Below, piece by piece: positions 1 through 12,378 of a DNA stretch of 64,000 bases (positions are counted from its first letter, which is position 1; each line of letters starts with the position of its first letter). A program made the position numbers and the translations under genes. Location: the NCBI GenBank assembly GCA_039720395.1, contig CM077824.1, positions 16,744,046 through 16,808,045 of the forward strand, read 5' to 3'. The DNA is from Liquidambar formosana (lineage: Eukaryota; Streptophyta; Magnoliopsida; Saxifragales; Altingiaceae). The notes beneath the pieces are model-generated. The model ran no database searches. It was not told the origin of the DNA and saw only the letters and a list, made by a program, of their open reading frames with translations.

Positions 1-850
1 ATCAAATATATATATCTATATATATATACACACACACACTCTAATACCAAATTCTTTAAAATAATAATAATAATAAAGAAAATACAAAAAATTTGAAAAC
101 TTAATATTCAAAATCTTGAAACCTGAACCGTAAATTTCAACAATTGGCATCAACATGATTATGCTACCGATATCTAACAGAAATGTTGATTAAAGCTTCA
201 TCTTCTAATTCAAATATAGACCCACTTCATCGAGGACTGGCATAATCAGGCCAGCATAAAGTGAATGCAAATCAAATTTACTTCCATACCCAACATTCTA
301 CTAGACAAGATTCACAACCGTGGATACCTCTTTATTACCACATGCTAGAAAATCTATTATGGCCTAGAATGGCAAATATTATTTATAAAAAGCATGGAAG
401 AGAAGTTTGAGAAAAAGATGTTTCCACAAAAAGGGATCTATAACTATGTTCAATGCAACAAAAAAGAACAGTTTTTTTTTTTTTTAACATTATATGTTGT
501 ATTAAACTTTGCCATTAGATGTTGTATCAAAAAAGATCCTCTCATCCCCTTATTAGCAAAAGATTCAACCCTATAGTAAGTGGATCTTTTGATTAAAACG
601 AACAAAATGTTCAAAACATTTACTGTTTGGTAATAAGCGACAGGTCATAACATTGATCCTGACAACACTATTCATACCAAATATTCACCCGGAAAAAAAA
701 AATAGCAGCAACTGTAATAAAACTTGACGACAAGGTTAAAAAAGACAAATTGCACCTGAAATTAAATAGATAGAAGAAGTTAACATATTTAATAACGAAA
801 AATCGAAAAGAAATAGACACCAAATAGCCTATAAAGTGTAAGAATGGTAC
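1..850. other. Intron of the PP5 gene (no exon seen)
   Basis: This stretch lies downstream, in transcript direction, of the last visible PP5 coding exon. That exon has a GT donor at 850-849, so this is intron sequence. It is AT-rich with short (TA)n, (CA)n and (AAT)n runs. I looked for the next PP5 exon, the linker into the catalytic domain, on the minus strand and did not find it, so it should lie outside the window. Short open frames here are not supported as genes. Confidence 0.6.
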
Positions 851-1341
851 CTATAGAACGAAAATCAATGGTTTCAGCTATTGAACGTCTTTCAGGATCA
901 TGTACGGCAATTGCTTCTTCAAATTTGAGCTTCATTACAGCTTTCTCGCATTCCTTTAATTTTTTTGTAGCATCAGGATCATTCGGACTGATTTTCTTAA
1001 CCTAAGTTAAACAAATGAACCAATAAGATATAAGGTTAGCACATCACAACAACATTCGCTCTACACAAGAAATGTATAGAGTTTATTGCAATTCTTCCCA
1101 AAACATTAGAAAAAGGGACATCAACAAATATGCAGACAGTGTTCCAATGAATAACATACTGAACGATTGACAAAAAAATAAATAAATAAATAAATGAAGG
1201 ATAGTGAGGGTGGAATGCTGAAAATTTAGCTCGCAAGGGTAGGTTAATTAAAATATGAAGTGGCTTTTTAAGTTTGAAGAGTAGGGGTGATTATTTGTTT
1301 ACACATGGTCACACGCCCACATGGATACATACATACATGTA

Positions 1342-1383
<42 letters not shown>

Positions 1384-3087
1384 TATGAGAAATGAAGATT
1401 TCAATTAAAGGAAGAAAGATACAGGGGACTAAAAGACAAGATGTAATTTGAAGAATGAGGTAACACTAGGTAGAAGCCAAAATCTTGGCAACAAGGAGGG
1501 TAAAAACAAATAAAGCCCCACAAGGGAGCTGCTTCTTTTCTTTTCACATCATGGTCCGTGCAAAAAAATCACATGCTATAGTAGGAACTAAGACCTAAAC
1601 TTTGCATTTATGAAGATCTCTTTTGAAGCCTTTTTTCCTATCCTCATCATACATTAAGTCAAGATCTTGAGGAGGATTGTAACTATAACTGTTGCCCATA
1701 TAAAGTCCCATATCATATGTAAGATTTCCGATTGGCCACCAGTTTACGTGGCATAAATATTCATCAAAGGAGACAACACATGGCAGCAGCATCTCAATTT
1801 AATTAGGCCTATTCCCTTCAATAGAAACTAATTTGGGCCTAAGGCCTCCTTTTCAAGAGAAGATTATCTACGCTTAAGGCCCCTCTCCTTTACAATATGA
1901 ATTTTTTTTTTTTTTTTTGGATCAGCTTTACAATATAAGATAAAATACAAAACCAACATGGATGCACCAGGTGTCGATTTAAAGGCATAAGTCACTCTCA
2001 ATGATTACTCCTCTAAGAAATTCTAAGAAGAATGAAAATTTAATTTTCAACTTTCTCAATAATTGTTTTAGTGTGTGCATGTGTTCTAGTTTCGGCCTTT
2101 TGGGTGTTTGTGATTCGGTTTTAGGCTGAAATTTAAACAAAACGAAATTAATTCGGTTTGGTTATTGCCAAACCATAACACTACTTAAAAAACAGAACCA
2201 AACCAACTAAAAAATATTGGTTTGGTTTAAGCCACTAGGGTTAGCCTAGTGGTGAGGGAGGGTGGGGAAAAAGTTAGGAGTAGGATAGGTTAGGGGTTCG
2301 AACCCCTCCCAGGGTACCAATATCTATATCTATATCTATATCTATATCTATATATATCTAGGGTTAGGTCTTTGTTAATTTTTTAAGTTATTTGTCTATT
2401 TTATCCTTAGTGAAATAGAGAATTTACATATTAAAGTTTAATATATAATATAAAATAGGGTAAATATCCAAAATATCCCTGATAAAAAACTCATTACTCA
2501 AATGGAGTTAGATGGTAGTTAGGGTGTTGAAGTTTTTGGATATACTTTATCCTTATTTAGGTTTTTCCACTACGGGAAAAAACAAAAAAACAAAACCAAC
2601 ATACACACAAAAAAAAAAAAAAAACAGCGGATTTGGTTTGGTTTGGCTCAAATTCACGGTTTGAACCAAACCATTGAACGCCCTTAGCTCTATTAGGGGC
2701 TTGCTACTTCCACCTGAGAGTTTATTGCATTCAACCAACTGATTTGACAGGGAAAATCTAGCGGATGCAGCAAATACATGCAAAATCAGTGTGGATATAG
2801 GGCTGCCACACATATAACTATACACACACACCTGTATATACCAAAGTACTCCTTAAGATCCTTTTATAGAACATAGCAAATTCGAACTAGCAATTCCCTA
2901 TTAGCATGCACACACACAATAACACAATAACAAGCTTTATATAGTGCTCACACCCACATAAATGGATAAAAGCATGTGCATGCATGTGGAAAAGAATCCT
3001 AAAGCATTTGTAAAAAGCTAACACGGAAAGAAAAGTAGATTGTTCTTAGAGAAATTTAACCCCATAAAACTCCATACAGGAACTCAA

Positions 3088-3119
<32 letters not shown>

Positions 3120-5945
3120 GATAAGTAACAAATTATATTAATCAATGAGAAAAATACATGTTGGACAAGAAGTCCAAACGAGAAACCAAACTGCATTTCC
3201 GTAGTCTATTAATTTTTCTTATGTCTAAAATTTCGGGTTTATATTTAATTTTTATTAGAATAATTTTACAATACACTATTTGGGATAAGATATACTTGGA
3301 TTAGGTAAATCTTGCAACCAAACAATATACCCTAATTGAGTTAATATATAAGAATCCTTATCAGAAAATTATTTTAAAAAACAGTTAAATTCTTAGAAAA
3401 GCAGATTGGGAACCCTAGAGAGAAACCTCCTTCGTCTTTTTCAACAGTAAATTGGGTAAGTACCTTCATAGCTTTCCTCTAAAAGTATATATATATATTG
3501 AATCTATACATATAAATCTATATGTACACACATAACCGTACAATAAAGGTATGGAAAAAGGCAAAAGTTGGGTCCTGTGTGAAAAGAAAAAGAGGGTTCC
3601 ATAAGAATGGTGAGGTTATTTTATATATATATATATATATATATAGATATATAATGGTGTCCATGCTTTTGGGTGTATGTAGTGTACTTGTGTCCATGCA
3701 CGATAAAAGTAGCAATTTTGGTTTGATAAAAAAAAGGAAGTTGGGTCTTACTGTGAAGGAATATAATATGATTATATATTTGCATGTTAACCGTACAAAG
3801 TGGGAGATTCAATAAATGATATATATACACATATATATATATATAGTAGATACATAGGTTAAGAAAGGATGGAGATGGGTTTCCTGGATACACGACTAGG
3901 TGATGGTGGGGTAGCTAATTATCCCGTGTGGTTGCGTATACTAATGCCACATGTGTATTCTTGTAAAAGGGACCTATTTGATGGCCTTTTGTAATTTTGG
4001 ATTGAGTTTGTTGGATCGACATAGTAATTGCGTTGTGGGTCAGGTTAAATAAACTAAGTTATTTATTACTCTTAGACCATAATTTATTAATAGAAATATT
4101 AATTGTTGATCTTAAGTTTGAGCTAAGTGTTGATAAGTGGAGGCATTTACTTGGATTTTGACGTTACCACTTGAGGTAAGTGGAAGTATGACATGCCATT
4201 CTATTTTATGAAAAATATCTTTATTTGTTAAATAAATGATTTTCACAAATGATTTTTATATCCATTCAAACATGTCTATTTTATTTGTATGAGCCAAGCA
4301 AATGATTTTACATTCCATTTCAAGTAATGATTGATATGATTCATTGATTATTTGAAATTATGTTTAGCCAAATTGATTATATTTGCAACTCTGATTTAAC
4401 TGCCTTATGTCTAGCCCTAGTCAGTAGGGGTTAAGTTATTGGCCTTTGATTCCTTTTGGTTCCAATGCTCTGGCCTCGTCAGTAGGGGTTAATACTGATC
4501 TTTGGTACCAATGCTCTGTTTAAGTCTCCTCTTGACAAGAGCACCATTTGGACCTTTGGGTCAATTTGTCTGAGTCATTTGTGTAGTTAGCCAGATTTAC
4601 CAAATAAATATGTATTCATTCTCATCTGAAAGCTCTAAATGTTTATTTGAAATTTGTTATTGATATGAGAATTCTGAAAATTTACATTTCTCTAAACATC
4701 TTTTGTAAAATATTTAATTGTGATTACAAGCATATGTTTTATCGAAATACATTTTTATGAAAAACTCGTGCGATTAGCTTGGCTTATTCTTGAGTATATT
4801 ATACTCATCCTTACAACATATTTAGGCACTAGTTGCAGCCAAACAAAGGTAAATATGTGTGTATTTATTTATTTATTTTCGATTCTTTAAGATTAAAATT
4901 TCACATTCTAGCGACTGTTAAGATAGGATAAATGAATAGAACACATACAGCAGCCAAACATATCATCCTATAAATAAATAGGATGGGAAACATGCTAAAA
5001 TTTCTCCCATATCATCCTACTAATTGTGTTTTCTCAAAGATCACGCAAATATATGTAACCCAAAAAAGGAACAATGTGCAAGAATTTATGTATAAAAAGA
5101 TACAAATACTTTAAAGAAATAAAATGGAAAGGCATATTAAAAAATAATAATTCGTGGTGATCAAATACCTGCTGAAAATCCTTCAGTGCTTCTTTAAATT
5201 TTCCCATGGCAAGATGTGCTGCACCTCGCCTATAATAACCCTGTGATTATGCAAAATTTTCAGAAAAATATGGGAGAAATTTCAAAAGCACATGGTCCAC
5301 AAAAATATCAAGGACGGGAAACATGCCTTTGAATATTTAGGATCAATTTCAATAGCCTTTGATGCATCCAGTATAGCACTACCATACTCCTCCAGCTTAG
5401 TATGGGCAAATGCACGGTTTGCCCAGTACACGGCATTCTGACTATTTAGCTCAATTGCTTGAGTATACAAATCAATAGCTTGAGAATATTTGTGGGCTGA
5501 AAGAAAATTAACAGAGTTAGCCAAACTGGCATGCAGCAGGATTGAACAGACAGCAAGACAACAGCTATTTATAAGGACTTTTCTTGAAACATGTTAGGGA
5601 AAGAGATTATTCAGATAAGAAACAAAGAACTATAGCTGTATCATGATATAGTCCATCTATTGGCTTGATATTTGAGAAGAATGTCTTCATAGAAAGCTAA
5701 AAGTATAACTTTCAATTACCAGGATCAAGTTCAGATACACTTCATATATACAAAACCAAGTATTTGAAGAAACTGGCTACTGACATTAAACCAACCCCCC
5801 CCCCCCCCCAAAAAAAAAAAAAAAAAAAAAAAACAAAAAAAAGGGGGAAAAATTGCAGAAGCATAAAATCATTACCTTTAAACACTTCATTAGCTTGGAG
5901 TTTAAGTTCTTCAGCTCGTGAAAAATTAGAATTCTCAGTTTCCAT
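851..5945 (-). CDS. PAPP5: Serine/threonine protein phosphatase 5 (PP5), N-terminal TPR part; gene runs off the window
   Basis: PP5 is a PPP-family phosphatase with an N-terminal TPR domain that binds Hsp90 and restrains the catalytic domain; the plant form was described as phytochrome-associated PAPP5. Coding exons read on the minus strand: 5945-5876, 5496-5327, 5240-5169 and 1001-851. They join in frame to about 154 residues. The start METENSNFSRAEELK matches plant PP5 N-termini; an upstream in-frame ATG at 5972 is less likely. TPR signatures follow: YTQAIELN, YWANRAFAH, YGSAILDASKAIE, KYSKGYYRRGAAH and MGKFKEALKDFQQ, then VKKISPNDPDA. The catalytic exons lie beyond position 1. The intron between exons 2 and 3 (5326-5241) begins with GC instead of GT. 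A 4.2 kb intron (5168-1002) carries a SINE and a LINE tail. No frame breaks are seen. The family call is firm; the symbol is by homology. Confidence 0.93.
2229..2357 (+). mobile_element. tRNA-derived SINE, plus orientation
   Basis: The body contains a clean RNA polymerase III A box (TAGCCTAGTGG, about 2244) and B box (GGTTCGAACCC, about 2296). It is followed by a repeated TCTATA tail running to 2357. The surrounding sequence does not fold as a tRNA, so this is a tRNA-derived SINE. Related copies lie on the minus strand near 12.9, 42.6 and 62.8 kb. It sits in the long PP5 intron, antisense to that gene. Confidence 0.75.
3094..3200 (-). mobile_element. 3' end of an L1-type LINE, minus orientation
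   Basis: A 26-base T run (3094-3119) is followed by GATAAGTAACAAATTATA. In reverse complement this reads ...TTGTTACTTATC-poly(A), the same 3' terminal pattern (TTATC before the poly(A)) as the LINE at 11571-12097. Only about 100 bases look element-derived, so this is a severely 5'-truncated copy. No target duplication was recognised. Confidence 0.5.
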
Positions 5946-6656
5946 AATGGGCATAAGTGTTGTCGTCAACATGAAATCAGTTTGAATAAGTCACCAGATA
6001 TTAGATTCCACAAACACACGCATCCTCCTATACAAGATGCTCTATCTGCTCCCTAAGAAGAATAGGAAACCATAAAATAACTAAGAATCGTGTCTATCAC
6101 TGCAGGTGGGGATGGGATAAGTAATCAGTTATATTAATAAATCTACCAGAAGCCTATCCCCCCAAAAACATAAACAGTAAGCATTTCCCTAAATTTTGAA
6201 AGCGATATATCAGTAGTATTTCAAACTCTGCTATCAATTTGCCAATGGTAAATTGATAGCAAAATCTGAAGACATAAATAAATAAACTCAGAAAAAATAA
6301 ATAAAGATACTGCTCTGCACAGCCAATGACTCAAATAGTAATAAATAAATAGGTGGGGCTGTCATTGATCAATGGTCATTATAAAAGAATTGACTCTTAA
6401 GGCCATAAGAAGTTGTTGATTAAACCAAGCAAACCAGTGCAAACATGGACCAGATATTTAACAACATTTTCCAGACACTAAGACATACAACTCTTTTCCA
6501 CTACAAAGTTATTATCAACAAAACTGGAGGCTATCATGTAAAATTTACATAAATACCGACAAGATATTTCAACCTTATCAGAAAGCAGCCCAGAAACATG
6601 TTAGCAATCTCTTATGCATTTGCCCTTCACTTGGGAGCATCAGATGGCATTGAAAA

Positions 6657-6784
6657 TCATGGACCAATAAACATGTTATCATCTTGAATTAGATTATTTA
6701 GAAAAAGTTGGCAGTCACCATCATGGACCAATAAACATGTTATCATCTTGAATTGGATTATTTAGAAAAAGTTGGGAGTCACCA
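6657..6784. repeat. 64-bp tandem duplication, two copies
   Basis: Two adjacent copies of a 64-base unit begin with TCATGGACCAATAAACATG at 6657 and 6721. They differ at only about two positions (AATTAG/AATTGG and GGCAG/GGGAG). The duplication lies in the putative PP5 leader intron. Near identity suggests a recent replication-slippage or unequal-exchange event. Confidence 0.9.
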
Positions 6785-7613
6785 CTATAGTTGATGTTAT
6801 AAGATTTTTTTTATTAAAAAAAAAAAAAAAAACTGTAGTTGATGTTACAAGATCAATTCTAAGAAATTCATGAAATGCCACTATTTTAAATTCCCAGCCA
6901 CCATGTTCTTGAATTTGTCAATTCAAGGTAATGGATTTGTACCTTTTTTTTTATATAAGGTAAATGGATTTGTACCTTCAATACTATGTAAAATACCTTG
7001 AACTGTTAAATTTCGAATTGGACACCCAAACAGTCCCCTAGTCATTGTCAATATTTTATACTACAGTTTATAACCTATTATCGCAGTATGAGCTCTACTG
7101 GAACTGTTGGGCCGCTCGGGATAAATTGGTAAAATTTATAATTCCCAAGTTTTGCTGATTATTTAGCCCACAAATGGTTATAAAATTGAGAACCTGAGCT
7201 AAGCCAAACTTTTGTGTTGAGTAAAGGGACCAAACGATGAAAATTGCAAGATTCAATATTTTAAATTCCTCCCAACTCCTAACTTTTCATGGCAACCGAA
7301 CAGAGCATGGCCTTCCGTTTGGTTACTGAGAAAACTAAGGAGAAATTACAATATATATAAACATATATATATATATATATATAGTCCTGAGTACTAACAC
7401 ATGCGAGCTGAGATTCAGTGTGCACAAGATTCAAAATTTAACTTTCATATATTTTCCTACCTTTTTTTCTCAGGAACCAAACGAGGGGTTTAACTTAAAT
7501 GATAAATGAGAATAGAACAATCGGGGAAAACGAAACGATAGATTACAGTATGGGACTTTGGGTTAGTACGGTTGTGATAGATGAGTAAGGGTAGAAATGT
7601 CAGAAGGAAGTAC

Positions 7614-7720
7614 CTGATGCAAATCTCTAGCACATGCTGTATGGTTCTGTTGAGAGAGATAGACTGAGAGAGTATAGAGAGATTTGGAGGGAAGAGAGTT
7701 AAGGAAGAAAGAAACCCTAG
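7614..7720 (-). other. Possible 5' untranslated exon of PP5
   Basis: On the minus strand the sequence ...GCATCAG is followed by GTACTTCC, a good donor at 7613-7612. Upstream lies purine-rich, leader-like sequence, and the PP5 start codon at 5945 is preceded by a pyrimidine-rich stretch ending in TTCTTAG (about 6053), which could be the acceptor. This suggests a non-coding first exon and a leader intron of about 1.5 kb. The 5' end is a guess; transcript data would decide it. Confidence 0.35.
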
Positions 7721-10700
7721 TTTGAGAGTACTTAAATATATGAATGGATTTGTTAAATCTGAATAGGAGTTTTTGGAGGGCGTTGTGGATAATTAATTAG
7801 ATTTGTGGGGGGGAGAAAACTAAGGAATATTCTAGAGAGAGAGAGATTCAAGCGACTTGGGCCAGGGACTCGGGCAAAAAATGATGACTTAGGCCAGGAA
7901 GGGTTCTACCCCTCACACGGTCGTGTATGTATCTGTAATTTCCATTTTTGTCACAACGAGGACAAAAACTTTTTAAGTTCTTCCATTTTTCCACAGTAGA
8001 TTGGTATGGGATCTCCATTTGGAGGAATTTCAATAGAAATCATTATTAATTTCGTAGTAAATGGTTACTAATTTAATTAAAAATAAATATTAATTATATA
8101 ATTATTTACCCTAATCGGACCAATATGTAATTCTCCTATCGTATTTTATGTGGTAGGATGTAAGGTGAGCATTTCTAAGAGGGGTATTCATTTTTTCTCT
8201 ACTTTATAGAGAAAATATATATTTTGCTAATAGGGCTCCTATACTAAGGAACCTCGTATTCGAGGGAGAATTTCAAAAGAGCTCTATAAGATAAGAAATT
8301 TCATGTCAATGACATTCTCCTAATTTGTTGAATAAGTAATTTTGGATTCAATTTTATAAATAAATAATTAAAAAAAAACATTAATATCCGTTTGGCGATG
8401 TTTGGGTCAATGATTAAACTATGGAACTTCATATTCACTATATTATATTTATTAAACATTTTATTACTATAATTGGTTTTATTTTTAATAGGATAATTTT
8501 GCCAAGGAATCCGTGATAACATGATAACCTAATGGAATTTATTTTTCCTCCATTTTTTTCTTGTGGGTAATAGATTAAAAATATCATATATATTTAAATC
8601 AACTTTAACATGACTTAAAACTATAACCTCCTCCTTCAAAGGTGGGAGACGTGTCATTAAAAGTGTACAGGTTAGCTATTGTAAGTGGGTGCAACACACA
8701 TCACTAAATCAAAATTCAAATTTTACTTTCATAAAAATAACCTCAACCTTAAAGAAAAAGACAACTTTAAAGATGAAAAGGTTAGTCAAATTACATATAA
8801 AATCATTTTTTTCTTTATTTCTTCCTCACTCCCCAAACACAACTTGGTTTCTTGATGCTTATTATGGCTTGAGCCTCTTTTGCTACTTTGTGTCTTGGCA
8901 GTTAAAAATATTTTAAAATAAATTATTCATTTGCCTTCTAATTTCTTAAAAAGATTATTATGAATGATTTTGCCCAAAAAATGAATACTTTTTTGAAAAA
9001 ACTTACACACAGTGAAAACTCATCCATGGATTTTTGTTTGGGAGAGATTACAAATTGGTTTGGCTAGGGGCTAATAGTTAGACATTAGAAATTATAATAA
9101 ACAAAAAAATATATTATACCATAAATTTTTCTAGTCGGCTATCCCAACCTATAATTCTTGGATCCGCCCTTGATTAGGCTCTATTTACAACGGTTGACAC
9201 CCATTTGTTGATATTAAGGAGATTTAGGAATAAGAGTAAATTGTTAAAAGAAAATTTTTCTAAAACAAGTAATAATAAATGTTAGCTACTCTAGCAATAT
9301 TCATCATGCTTACTTCTCAATTATTGGGACGTCTTCCTAGACTATTCAAGCACTCCCCCAGTCCCCCCCTCTACTAACTTTACAGCACCTATCAACAGGA
9401 CTCCAAAAATCCCCTAATAAACACATTTTATGAAGGAGAAGTATTGATACTTATTTGTTAATATTAAGGGAGAAAAATATAGAAGTAGGTAACCATCTCA
9501 TGATCAAATGATTTAAATTTTCCGTATCTTCGTACAAAAATAATAATAATAATAATAAGATTTAAATTTTCTATATGAACTAACGTATTATTATTATTAT
9601 TATTATTATTTTATGGGAGCAAAAAGGGGCATTCTCTGCTTTCCCTTGCATCTTGATTTTTCTAAATTATCTCTGGTTGGAAACTCGTCTTGAATGAATA
9701 ACAGCATAACACCCAAAATTTGTGGTTTATTTTCCAAATCAAAGCAATATTAACTTTAATATCTTTAGAATCTCTATCCTATTTCATTATTTGCTTTATG
9801 TTACAATGCAGCTGAGTAGGCTATGGGAGTTGGAATAATGCTCATTTTCTTAATTGTACTTTCACCAACCACTCTCTTTAGCTTTTCAATAACCCATTCT
9901 TTATTGCTGGCAATGCAACTAACAACTTTATGCATGTTCTTAATCCACACGAAGACCATCTCCTTTAGCATTAATTTCGAAAATTGCTTTACCCAAAAAA
10001 TGTACAGGCATGCAACTCGTTGAAAAACGAAATGGGACACCAATGTAATGACCATTAAGAAAGCATGTCACATCTATCTTTTCCATCAGAAAAAATGGGG
10101 CGAGTGGCACATATTGTCATTTCGCTCATGGCATATAAATGAATCTTCAATACCTTTCTAAGGTACACAAGAAACACAATACACAATAATCTCATAATTA
10201 GTGGTTACTAGAACATAGAAGGTCCTTAATACTTCACCAAAGGATTAATTAACCCAAGATGCAATTAGGGCTTCATTCTAAAAGCGGAGCTAATAAGGTA
10301 CGGGCCATCACTCCATCTTATCAGCTGGCCATCACACCATCTGGGACAGATTCCTACTCACCATGTTCCCAATTCTAGAAACTATTGGCGTGATTTGTGC
10401 ACTGATTGTGATTTGTGCACTGATTGGGTGAAAATATTCTCTTCCCTAATTTGTAGCAATTTGACTTTTCTCTTTGTAGTAATTTACCCATGTAATCAGC
10501 CTTGTATAGCTCTTTTTCTTATTGAGGATTCTCCTCATTCATTGTAATTTTGTTATATAAATGTATCAAGGTTTTAAACTTTCTTCTTTTGAAGAAGAAA
10601 GCCATATACATTCTCTGTGTTCTCTGTTTTCTCTAATAGAAACTGTCCCTTCTAATAGCAACAATTATTAGTTGAATCCTGTGAAAAGCAGGCTAAGTGA

Positions 10701-11000
10701 ACTAAGAGGTGTCGTATGAACATATTTAATTTTAATCCACCTGAATACATATCATAAAGTGATCATATAAGGCCATGGAAGAAATGCACAAAGGCAGATT
10801 CAGCAGCAGCTTCCACCGGAAAGAATAAAAGAAAGAAAACAACCAGAAAGCGCAGATTCACATACCAGGAAACAAGAAGGCTAAGTTAAAGACTGAACAA
10901 ATAGAATGAAATTACAACATTTGGCCTTTTATTTTCTCTCCTTGAGGTGTATTTTTGGATTCCTAATCACCTTTGCTGTTTTGTAGACATTCAGATGATG
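7721..11000. other. Intergenic region, no gene supported
   Basis: AT-rich DNA between the PP5 promoter side and the BBX remnant. It contains an (AAT)n run at about 9540-9558 and a complementary (ATT)n run at about 9589-9611, which could pair. The stretch at about 10270-10640 has a TATA-like ATATAAATG and a TC-rich end that could be an LTR fragment, but no matching ends were found. The short frame at 9801-10055 on the minus strand resembles no family I can name. Confidence 0.5.
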
Positions 11001-11039
11001 TTGACGATGGCCTTGCCCTTTGCTGCTTTCTAGAGAAGA

Positions 11040-11345
11040 CATTCAGTTGATATTGATGGAGGTCTTGTGCAGGAGCAGCACACATCTGGTGCAAAAATAG
11101 CACTGGTGGATGGATTATTTCTCACACCTCTCAGCCATCTTGTGGCTGTACTGGTGAAAGGAACTGTGGCACAGTCCACTAGATATCTGGCACATGAACA
11201 CCGTACTGCTCAACCTTGGCGATTAGATGAAGTTGAGACCATTCAAAATCTCTAAGCCCCATGCGCTCAGCTCAAAACCATAGAGGAGACATAATTACCA
11301 ACAGCATCTGCCATAAACCTGTAAGAAGCTGACAATAGATTAGGC
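11040..11345 (-). pseudogene. Probable decayed third exon of the BBX22-like gene
   Basis: BBX22-type proteins end with a conserved region of the order SW-VPQ...SPPTASG...VFVPDI. On the minus strand here, WTVPQF is encoded at 11178-11161 and NNPSTSAIFAPDVCCS at 11119-11072, in the right order but in different frames. A TAG (11181-11179) sits directly before the TGG where the family has a serine. Between the two motifs the frame must shift once. This therefore looks like the original last exon carrying at least one stop and one indel. Possible acceptors lie near 11320-11345. The alternative is chance resemblance, since the peptides are short. Confidence 0.45.
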
Positions 11346-11570
11346 CCATTCACAGACTACAAACCCAAAGTTAAAGAAATTTATGGGAGATGGTATGACC
11401 AATTGGTCTTTTGGTAATCCAAGTTAAGTTTCCCTTTTCAATATCATCATGATATTAATAGAAAGATAAATAAAGACAACAAATGTCCTGCAAATGGAAA
11501 TGTATGCTGGTCCTTAAAACATTCCTTGGCAATGTCATCTCCCAAAACAAGAGCCTGTATTGACTGAAAC

Positions 11571-12097
11571 TTTTTTTTTTTTTTTTTTTTTGATAAGATA
11601 AATTCTTTTATTACAACAAAAACCAAGTACAAAGGCTGCATACATTATAAACACTACTAAAAGTGGACTACCAAAACTCACTAAACTCCCAATCTACAGT
11701 TTTAACGCATCCAAAAATTCAGTGTAACTCAGCTCATTATTCAGAAAAATTGGGTGTCCCACTCGAATAGGAAACCAAGAAAATGATGTTGCAATCTCTG
11801 TATTGGATTTTCCTTCCCTTCAAATGTCCTTCTATTTCATTGCTTCCACAAAACCCAGCTTATAGCATGGGAACCATGCTCCAAATTAATTTATGCTCTT
11901 TCCTTTTGCTTCTGCAATACCAACCCTCCATCACTCCCAACATTGATTTGGCCATAACCCAAGTGAGTCCAAAAACTTAGAAACAAGAAGACCATAGTTC
12001 TGAAGCCACAGGGTAGTGAATCAAAATATGATCAATGGTTTCCTCATTACGTTCGCACATAATGTATCAATTAACCATTTTATATCCTCCTCTTTGA
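11571..12097 (-). mobile_element. 5'-truncated L1-type LINE with poly(A) tail and target-site duplication
   Basis: The minus strand starts inside a zinc-binding reverse-transcriptase C-terminal region (peptides NEETIDHILIH and WSMVPML with stops around them). It continues through the LINE 3' UTR and ends in TTTATCTTATC plus a tail of about 21 A (11571-11591). The flanks GTATTGACTGAA at 11557-11568 and 12098-12109 are identical, a convincing target-site duplication. The element sits between BBX exon 2 and the exon 3 remnant, in the same orientation as the gene. It is about 0.53 kb, has internal stops and cannot be active. Confidence 0.88.
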
Positions 12098-12378
12098 GTA
12101 TTGACTGAACTTTGGCCTAATACACAATAAAACCTACTACTGAACTATAGAATAATCAATAAATATGTCTACCAAAGCTGATTCCAATTTAAATTATGTC
12201 CATCTCAAGATATTAACCTTGAAGGCCTCTCCAAAGGTCATTTTTACATACATTCCCTCCAATTCATCCTTACAGAAAAGATAAAGTCCCACCTCAAAGT
12301 ATATAGAATGCTAGAAGACAAAATCTTGTTGTACATCATAGCAAGCATAATAAGATTGTATTGAAGCATGAAGCATAC

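Noticed and set aside
2229..2320. tRNA gene suggested by clean A and B boxes
   Set aside because: The sequence between and outside the boxes does not make a cloverleaf, and diverged copies with tails occur elsewhere, so it is a SINE.
9801..10055. 84-codon minus-strand frame with ordinary composition
   Set aside because: No recognisable domain, no splice context and no support from neighbours; kept only as a note in the intergenic entry.
10270..10640. Possible copia solo LTR with TATA-like and TC-rich regions
   Set aside because: No TG...CA boundaries with a matching 5-bp duplication could be defined.
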